A stretch of DNA of 64,000 nucleotides from Gibbula magus (lineage: Eukaryota; Mollusca; Gastropoda; Trochida; Trochidae). Made by a program: the position numbers and the translations under genes. The notes below the pieces were generated by a model. The model made no database searches, was not told the origin of the DNA, and saw nothing but the letters and a program-made list of their open reading frames with translations. The stretch lies in assembly GCA_936450465.1 (NCBI GenBank), contig OW388296.1:46513750-46577749 (forward strand), read 5' to 3'. Position 1 is the first letter of the stretch. Every line of letters starts with the position of its first letter. Of the stretch, positions 57,003 through 64,000 are shown piece after piece.

Positions 57003-59700
57003 ACGCGAATCAAATGGCTGACAATACAGTGTGATGCAAGCAGTTTTGCTATAGGAGGCGTCCTGTTAAAAGATGGACAACCTGTGGCATACACATCACG
57101 TGCATTGACCACAACAGAGTAAAATTATGCACAAATCGAGAAAGAGAAACTGGCGATAGTACATTGTTGTATGAAATTCCATTTCTACATCTTCGGGAAG
57201 TCCATCACCGTGGAGACAGACCACAAACCTCTGCAGACAATCTTTAAGAAACCACTGCTAACAGCACCGATGAGACTTCAAACAATGCTACTGCGTTTAC
57301 AGCCCTACGACTTAACAGTCAACTACAAACCAGGAAAAGAAATCCCAGTTGGAGATGCGCTCAGCAGAGCGAATTTGCCGGAAACTGAACCGGACATCGA
57401 ACCAGTCCTCGTCAACATGATTGACTTTATTGCTGTCACCCTTTCGAAATACAAGGTATTTATACCCCCGCTACGAAGTAAGCGGGGGTATATAGCGGTC
57501 ATTCCGTCCATCCTTCCGTCCGGTTAATTTTCTCAAAAATCGTCAAAGGTACATGAACCAAACTTTGTACAGTTGTTAACCATGTTCTTCCGATCGCGCA
57601 CAGACAATTTTCAATTTTCTGAGATTTAAATTTTTTGTCGTTTCCATGGAAACGTCACTTTTCTGACTTAGTTTTATTGTGTTCAATCGGGACAAGTTTT
57701 CTCGGAAACTGTTCAAACTAGATGAATGAAATTTGGGTTGTGAGTACTCATGACCATACTCTTTATCGCGTTCGAAAACCATTTCCGAAATATTATTTTT
57801 TACGGAGTTATGGCCTTTGAATCCGTACCAAAAGAGTTGTGATGCTCCAATGGGGACGAGTTTTCTCGGAAACTATTACATCTAGGTGAATGAAATTTGA
57901 CATGGAGGTAGTCCAGATGATAGTCTTTATCAAGTTCGAAAATCTTTTTCGAAATATTATTTTTTACGGAGTTATGGCCCTTGAATCCGAAATTGAACTT
58001 AGTACCAAAAGAGCTGTGATGCTCCAATGGGGACAAGTTTTCTCGGAAACTATTACATCTAGGTGAATGAAATTAAATATGGAGGTAGTCCAGATGATAC
58101 TCTTCATCGAGTTTAAAATCCATTTCCGAAATATTATTTTTTACGGAGTTATGGCCTTTGAATCCGAAATTGAACTTTGTAGCAAAAGAGCTGTGATGCT
58201 CCAATTGGGACAAGTTTTCTCGGAAACTGTTACATCTAGGTGAATGAAATTTAACATGTCGGTAGTCAATGGTAGTCAAGATGATACTCTCCATCGAGTT
58301 CACAGTCCAGTTCCGAAATGTTATTGACAGAATTATGAAGCCCTTGAATCTGTAATTGAACTTGGTACCGTGTTGATGCTCTAATGGGAAAAATTAAGTT
58401 ACCTGAAAAATATTACATCTGGGTGAATGAACTTTTGTAATAACAAAGCCAGTTCCCAAAATTATTTTGGACAATAAAATGATGCCTGAAGCTGTTTTTT
58501 AAACATAGTACCCTTCACATCTATAATCCTCAATGGACGGATAGCAGATGGCGGGGGTATGTGAGCCATGCTCACTTTTTTTTGTTCAACAGTGCACTGC
58601 AGATGAGTTAAATGAACTTCATTCAATGATTCGGAAAGGTTGGCCTGACACGAAACAAGAGACTCCACATTGTATTCGACAATACTGGACCAGCCGAGAC
58701 GAGCTCAGTGTACATGATGGAGTAGTGATCTACAAGGGAATGAGGATTGTTGTCCCAGAGACATGGTTACCCAAATACACGGGTCACATTTGGGCACCAC
58801 CAAATGTAAACAGAGGGCGAGAGAAGCACTTTACTGGACAAATAGAAGACATCGTCAGTGACTGTCCAGAGTGTACTGAATATCAAAACCAGCAGCACAA
58901 AGAAACGCTAAGACCAACGAAAGTTCCAGACCTCCCATGGAGCGAACTAGCCTCAGATCTATTTGAATGGAAAGGTAACCATTACCTTCTGACAGTGGAT
59001 TACTATTTAAAGTTCATTGAGGTCGACCAGCTCCCAGGGACTAGCAGCGCAGCCATAATTGAAGCAATTAGGTCACAGATGAGTCGACATGCATGGCATA
59101 CCTGAACTGTTACGAACTGATAATGGTCCTCAATATTCGTCGCAGGAATTCAAACTCTTTTGTGAAAATTATGGAGTTGAACATGTGACCTCCTCGCCAG
59201 GATACCCCCAATCAAATGGAGAAGCCGAGAGAGCCGTTCAAACGGTAAAACGCTTGTGGAGAAAAAAAAGTGATAAAAACCTAGCACTTCTAGACTACAG
59301 GTCTACACCCATGGAATCCTGTGGTCTCTCCCCATCTCAGCTTCTGATGAGCCGTCGACCAAGAAACATGTTGCCGGTTGCAGTAGAATTACTACGTCTT
59401 ACGTTACTACTTGATCATGCGGAAATCAAGAGACGTCTGACAATCATCAAAGAACAACAGCGCTTCTACTACGACAGAAAATGTTGGACAGATCTACCGA
59501 CATTACAAGCTGGAGGTCCTGTTAGGATGGCCCAGTAGAATGGAACAAGAAACTGGTTACCCGCAACAGTAGTTGACCGCCACTCATCACCAAGATCCTA
59601 CGTTGTTGACTATGGTGGAAGAAAATATAGGAGAAATCGAAGACACTTGAGGTTGTCAACATACAAGACACAGATGGGAAGGTCTAGGCCTGTACCTACA
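57003..59700 (+). pseudogene. Gypsy (Ty3-type, K02A2.6-like) retrotransposon pol fragment: RNase H and integrase
   Basis: 5'-truncated at about 57003 within the RT-RNase H junction (T-I-Q-C-D-A-S). RNase H continues with V-E-T-D-H-K-P-L to about 57455, where a 1.1-kb insert interrupts. From 58593 come the H2C2 region (decayed; S-D-C-P-E-C-T-E-Y kept) and the integrase core with D-L-F-E and L-L-T-V-D-Y-Y, then R-T-D-N-G-P-Q-Y-S-S and Y-P-Q-S-N-G-E-A-E-R (DDE residues). Lesions: TAA at 57120 in place of a glutamine-type codon, a 4-base insertion near 59090 causing a frameshift, and TAG near 59536. No gag, protease or 5' LTR is present. A possible 3' LTR start is at about 61073. Confidence 0.9.
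57456..58592. mobile_element. 1.1-kb repeat insertion in the Gypsy pol frame, with GT...AG ends
   Basis: Begins GTATTTATACCCCCGCTACG and shows CCCCCGCTACGAAGTAAGCG, a short palindrome. Inside are about three tandem copies of a ~165-bp unit (ACGGAGTTATGGCCTTTGAA, GTTTTCTCGGAAACTATTAC, GATGAATGAAATTTG-like). Near the right end is GGCGGGGGTATGTGAGCC, followed by a pyrimidine tract and CAACAG. The flanking pol frame is phase 0 on both sides. Confidence 0.85.
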
Positions 59701-60045
59701 ACAGCTGGTGGACCAACCCCGTCTTCGAGCATTCAGAATTCAAAACTTCTAACTACCTCTACCTCAACGCCAACAACAAGTCACTGCAGACATCCGTGAA
59801 GTCACTCCAGACATCCGTGAGGTCACCCCTCACAACGTTGACGTCTTCCCAAACAACGTTGACGTCTACATCAACACCGCTGATGTCGCCACCTGCGGTA
59901 AGGCCGAGTGTTGTGACCAGAAGTGGTCGCATGAGCAAGCCACCAAAGAGACTCGATCTTTAAATGTTATTTTATTGATTCATGAACTCTTAAGTGTAAA
60001 ACACTCCTTTTATTCTAGTCATCCTAAAGAAAGGAAAGAGACATT

Positions 60046-60872
60046 TTAAAGAGCCATCACGGATGTTGTTGAAAATATCAAAAATTTTCCAAAAATCCAT
60101 CTCCGAAAAATAGATACACTTAATTTTTCCCTATTTTTTTCACCCTAAAATAAGCCGAGAAATTGCATTAATTAGTTAAGGTGTTTTCCAGTCTAAATAT
60201 AGATTCAGTCTATTATTTTCAAGCGCAAAGCATTATGGTCTACCTCACACACAGTAAACAAAGACACGAAAGAATAACAAAAAATGTGAGCAATGAAAGA
60301 TATCGAAATATATTTATTTTTTTGGCGGTGTTTAATTTACAATTTCATTTAATTATGTATTTGATACAGATATTGGAATAATTGTTTTACCCAACTAGGT
60401 ATTTTTCTTGAAGTTTATAATTAATGAGAGTAAAAATTTGTCATAATTTGCTGGTCTTATCTCAATAAAAAGAGCATTAAACAGGAAATAATTTGTATAT
60501 TCTCAGGACATTTAGAAACATTGTTTGTAAAGCAATCGTCACATTCAGTAATGTGTGACAAGAGTAACTTACAAGAGAGACACGTGCAGCACGTGCAGCA
60601 TATGGGTTATTATGGCGACTTGCGCTAGAGACGAGCCTTCACGCTTCGGAAGCGCTTGCTGTTTGTGTAGTACGTATTACGCAAAAAGATACCCTTAGCG
60701 CGCGCTAATCGAAGTGGTACTTCTCTTTGAAACCAAATTGCAATACATTGTCGTGATATGAAAATTATTTAACATATATGCCATGTTGTAGATAAAAGAT
60801 TTCTCTGGCGAATGACGTTATAAGTATATTTTCCAAAAAATTGAAATACTAACATCCGTGATGGCTCTTTAA
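60046..60872. mobile_element. TTAA MITE, family C (827 bp)
   Basis: TTAA at both edges; termini AGAGCCATCACGGATGTT and, inverted, AACATCCGTGATGGCTCT. No ORF beyond 66 codons. It sits between the Gypsy pol fragment and the putative LTR. A fragment of the family is at 45715-45932. Confidence 0.88.
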
Positions 60873-61072
60873 GTGTTTATCGTTAAATCATCCTGATAAA
60901 AGAGAGAGACTTATTATTCATTTTCATATATTCCGTCCGTGTTTGAAAAGACATAGAGACTCTTTATATTCAATTTGTAATCAGATTCAATCAGTCTTTG
61001 AAAAGAAAAAAAGACTTTAATTCATTTTAAGCTTAAAAGATTTCTTAAGCTTTGTTAAAGAAAGGGAGATGT

Positions 61073-61180
61073 AACGTATGTTTACGACATCCACACTGGT
61101 GTAACGCTTTATGGCAAAACACACTTACGTCACCACGCTGTGTTATGTTATGTAATCAGTAGGCTAGCTAAAGTACACTG
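61073..61180 (+). repeat. Possible Gypsy 3' LTR start after a polypurine tract
   Basis: AAAGAAAGGGAGA immediately precedes TGTAACGTATGTTTACG, the usual polypurine tract plus TG start of a Gypsy LTR. The right limit is not determined and no 5' LTR is in the window, so only the first ~100 bp are marked. Confidence 0.45.
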
Positions 61181-61849
61181 TAATTAAGGAAGGGGTTTAT
61201 AATACTAGAAAAGCTATCAGAAATGATGGGATATATGTCAACTACCATAAGTAATTTTTTCAAAGTTGTTCCTTTGTGGTTCGGTCGAAAATAAGGAAAA
61301 TTCGGTCAGGATGAAAATGACGGGCGAGCGAGAGTACGTTTTTTTTTTAGAACGATCCGTCTAGATAAACGAATGGTAATCTTTGAATGATTTCAGTAAT
61401 GATTTCAATATTTCTTTATTCTCCATCTCCATCTTAATAAATTTATGCACTTTTGGATTAGAATTTTATTTTACTTAAGTTCAGAATGTTTGTTGCAAAA
61501 CCTATTCAAAGTTTTCTAACAATATATAAGATAAACAGAAAACGTGTCAGAAATATCGTGCAAAGAAAGAAAAAGGTTTATAATTATCAAAATTAGTCAA
61601 TAATTAATTGTATCTATCAAATAAAATTTGTTTCAGGTCGTGACAAATTATTTTGCAATGTTATACTGACCGACGAGAGATTCCGACTCAAGTGACCGGT
61701 AATGTTCACTTACAATACTTCCGCATAGCGCGGTATAACGGGGATGTTCACGGGTCGCATTCTTCGCAATGATGTTGATACCAAAACAACAGTTCTCAGA
61801 ATTATGAAGTCTGAGACACGTGTTTTCATTCTGCGTGATTATTTACATT

Positions 61850-62645
61850 CTCTTCCCACAGAGGTTACTCCTTCAGATTTCCGATTCAACCCTCTGTTGT
61901 TTTTCGCTTGAAATCGGGGGCGGGAAGGGAGTGTCCTGATTAGTTGCAATTGAATCTAGTTGTGCAATCAGCGACGCCTTTGTAAAAGTGACATTGCCAA
62001 TGACACGTCATAATGATGAATTAAACGTAAGGCCAACGTTTTCTCGTTTTCCTGTGTTTTCTGTGTTTTCCTCGAAATATGCTATTTGAATTTGTGAAAA
62101 CTATTGAAAACTATCATAATCATACTTATAAATAAAGAAGGCTAAATTAGAGACAAATACCAAAAACAATTCGTTTGCGTTATTTACATCAGACATATTC
62201 GAATGACATATGCTAATGAGCAAGACCCTTCAGAGTAAAATGCCTAGATTTTTTAAGTCACTCGGTCGACATGGCTACTGAAAGATGATTTTTCACTGGT
62301 TAAGAACCAGCCGGCGGTTCAACAAAATGAAGCGCTTCGTAGCGCTCATTGATCGCTCAATGTAGCGCTCAATGAGCGCTTCTTCTCTCTTGAACGATAC
62401 AGTGCAAATTCCTCGAAGTTTGCTCGCCTTGCTACGTAGCGCTACATTGAGCAATCGCGTTCAAGAGAGGTTTAAAAGTAATCGCTCATTGAGCGATTAC
62501 TTTGAAACCTATCTTGAACACGGCCCAGGGATACGGTATGAGATTTCTCTATCCACCGCTAGGGGACTTTGGTTCTGCTCTCGATTTCAAGCGAAACACA
62601 ACACAACTGAGGGTAGGATCGGAAATCTGAAGGGAGTAACCTCAG
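61850..62645. mobile_element. TIR element (CAGATTTCC family), copy 2, carrying a nested insertion
   Basis: Inverted ends TTCCCACAGAGGTTACTCCT...CAGATTTCCGATTCAACC and GGATCGGAAATCTGAAGGG...GTAACCTCAGTGGGAA. It contains GACATTGCCAATGACACGTC, shared in reverse with the copy at 46186-46695. The AGCGCTC element at 62325-62525 is inserted in its right half. Confidence 0.85.
62325..62525. mobile_element. AGCGCTC palindromic element, copy 3
   Basis: GAAGCGCTTCGTAGCGCTC, GATCGCTCAATGTAGCGCTC, CTCTCTTGAACGATACAGTG, then the AATCGCTCATTGAGCGATT hairpin and ACCTATCTTGAACACGGCCC. Closely similar to 31218-31445. It is nested in the 61850-62645 element. Confidence 0.88.
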
Positions 62646-63047
62646 TGGGAAATGAATGGATTATTTATGGAATATTGCAACGATTGTTTTAAAAAACTTT
62701 ATTTTCCCGGGAATATATTCCATGTGTTGACTTCTTCGGTAGCTTCGTAGCATGAACATTTTTTTTTTTTAAATCATTTACATTGTCAAGTCGCTGAGTA
62801 ATAAACCCCTCTACGGCTACGATATATGATCAATGTGCAAGATTGTGCAACAAGAGAATAACAAAGTATCCAAATGTCTTGTCTTAACGGTAATTATTTA
62901 CTTAACTATCGCTGTATAACGGGGGAAGTGATCCATTGGGCCAACGACGATTCATGACGTCACGACGCGCTCTGCGTACTATATTATGGCCACGCACTGT
63001 AATGATATCATATAAGGCTAAACATATAGTTGAATAGAAGACCTTTG

Positions 63048-63992
63048 TTAAGGAGAGATGGGACGATGAAACAAAATATTTTAGAATTTGTTTATTTTTT
63101 CAAAATAGCAGGTTTATTGTGTCTTTTATCCAAAAATGTAAGAAAATTTGGGGGTCACAGAACGATTTAAAGATTTATCGGCATTAATAATAATACTCCC
63201 GTCGGCAAATTACGCCATTTTTTACTGATTTGATGTATTTAGATGAAGCGCTCGCTTTCACTGAATAAGCTCAGAATCCTTTCAAAAACATTTCAGTTAA
63301 ATACAGGATTGCATAGCAAGTCTATATTTTGAAAATTATTGACACTGGAAAGGGAAACAACATTAAATTAAGCACTATTTAATAAAAAACGGCATTTTGC
63401 TCATTTTTTTTCTCTATTGAACAGGATTTCTCACTGACACACATATTTTAGATATTGCTAAAAATGCAATATGATGTGCACACTTGAATACACAAACGAA
63501 TTCAGAAATAAAAATAGGGGGTCATCGGAGGATTTTCATCATTTTAACGTCATTTTTTAATTTACCTTCAAAAACGTAAAAACCTAACGTCACGGCAATT
63601 TTGATGGTTTCAAGTGTAACTTTGACGGCCTACCGTGTTATCATTATTGAATATACCATCAATCTAGGAGTGCATGATGGAAAAACAATTATCAGTTGAT
63701 AATACCAGGCGATTTAAATTCGCCAGTAACTAAAGATACGTACGTAATTCGAATAACACACACAGTAACATATTTACCTCGAATATAGGTGACAATAACG
63801 TTATGCGGCATGTCGTAAAATGACCTTTAAAAAGGCATTACGGAAAATTTAAGCACTTTCCGTTAGTGTATGGATAAGCGTATGCCCCAAACAACGTAAT
63901 CCATATATTTTAAGACTTATTCACTACAATAATTTGTTGTCCCAAAATGTTACCGTAAGCAAGTTCGATTTCTGGGTCCCATCTCTCCTTAA
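63048..63992. mobile_element. TTAA element, family E (945 bp)
   Basis: TTAA at both edges; termini GGAGAGATGGGAC and, inverted, GTCCCATCTCTCC. No ORF of note. It is complete in the window, eight bases from the right edge. Confidence 0.82.
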
Positions 63993-64000
63993 AGCGGCTG

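Overview
The window is animal nuclear DNA: AT-rich, with short exons, GT-AG introns and dense small repeats. The gene families seen, tRNA-headed SINEs, palindromic MITEs and LINE/Gypsy relics suggest a lophotrochozoan, most likely a mollusc. I cannot name the species.

Genes. (1) Minus strand, 27541 down to 14636, and probably on to 2498-2326 and 1204-1028 and off the left edge: a multi-exon gene for a secreted or membrane-anchored, heavily N-glycosylated extracellular protein of unrecognised family. The right-hand exons run from signal peptide to beta-sandwich-like segments. The left pair ends in a cysteine-rich module. Exon phases agree within each group, but at least one linking exon was not found. 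(2) Plus strand, 4128-10746: a complete nine-exon, 724-codon THAP zinc-finger plus DDE-transposase-like gene (Kolobok-like), with no internal stop. (3) Plus strand, 11523-13185: a three-exon gene for a stand-alone P2X7-type cytoplasmic ballast domain. Genes 2 and 3 lie in the gap between the two exon groups of gene 1, on the other strand. (4) Minus strand, 47707-39061: a five-exon gene for a secreted TenA/THI-4 (thiaminase-II-like) protein with its catalytic residues in place.

Mobile DNA fills most of the rest. There is a broken Tc1-like element (15.5-16.9 kb), three non-LTR retrotransposon remnants (29.8-31.2, 51.2-52.4 and 53.9-54.5 kb), and a broken Gypsy pol fragment (57.0-59.7 kb) carrying a 1.1-kb insert with splice-site-like ends. 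Several families of TTAA-flanked MITEs are present; one has TTAAAGG termini. A CAGTCTGATT-ended family brackets the TenA gene. Other elements include an hAT-like 1.1-kb element, tRNA-derived SINEs, hairpin elements, minisatellites and long CT, AT and GGTGA microsatellites.

The most notable items are the secreted TenA gene with a repeat-derived hydrophobic tail, the intact THAP-transposase gene with a decayed second THAP exon in one intron, the stand-alone P2X7 ballast gene, and the TTAA MITE set whose termini resemble those of the Kolobok/T2 group.
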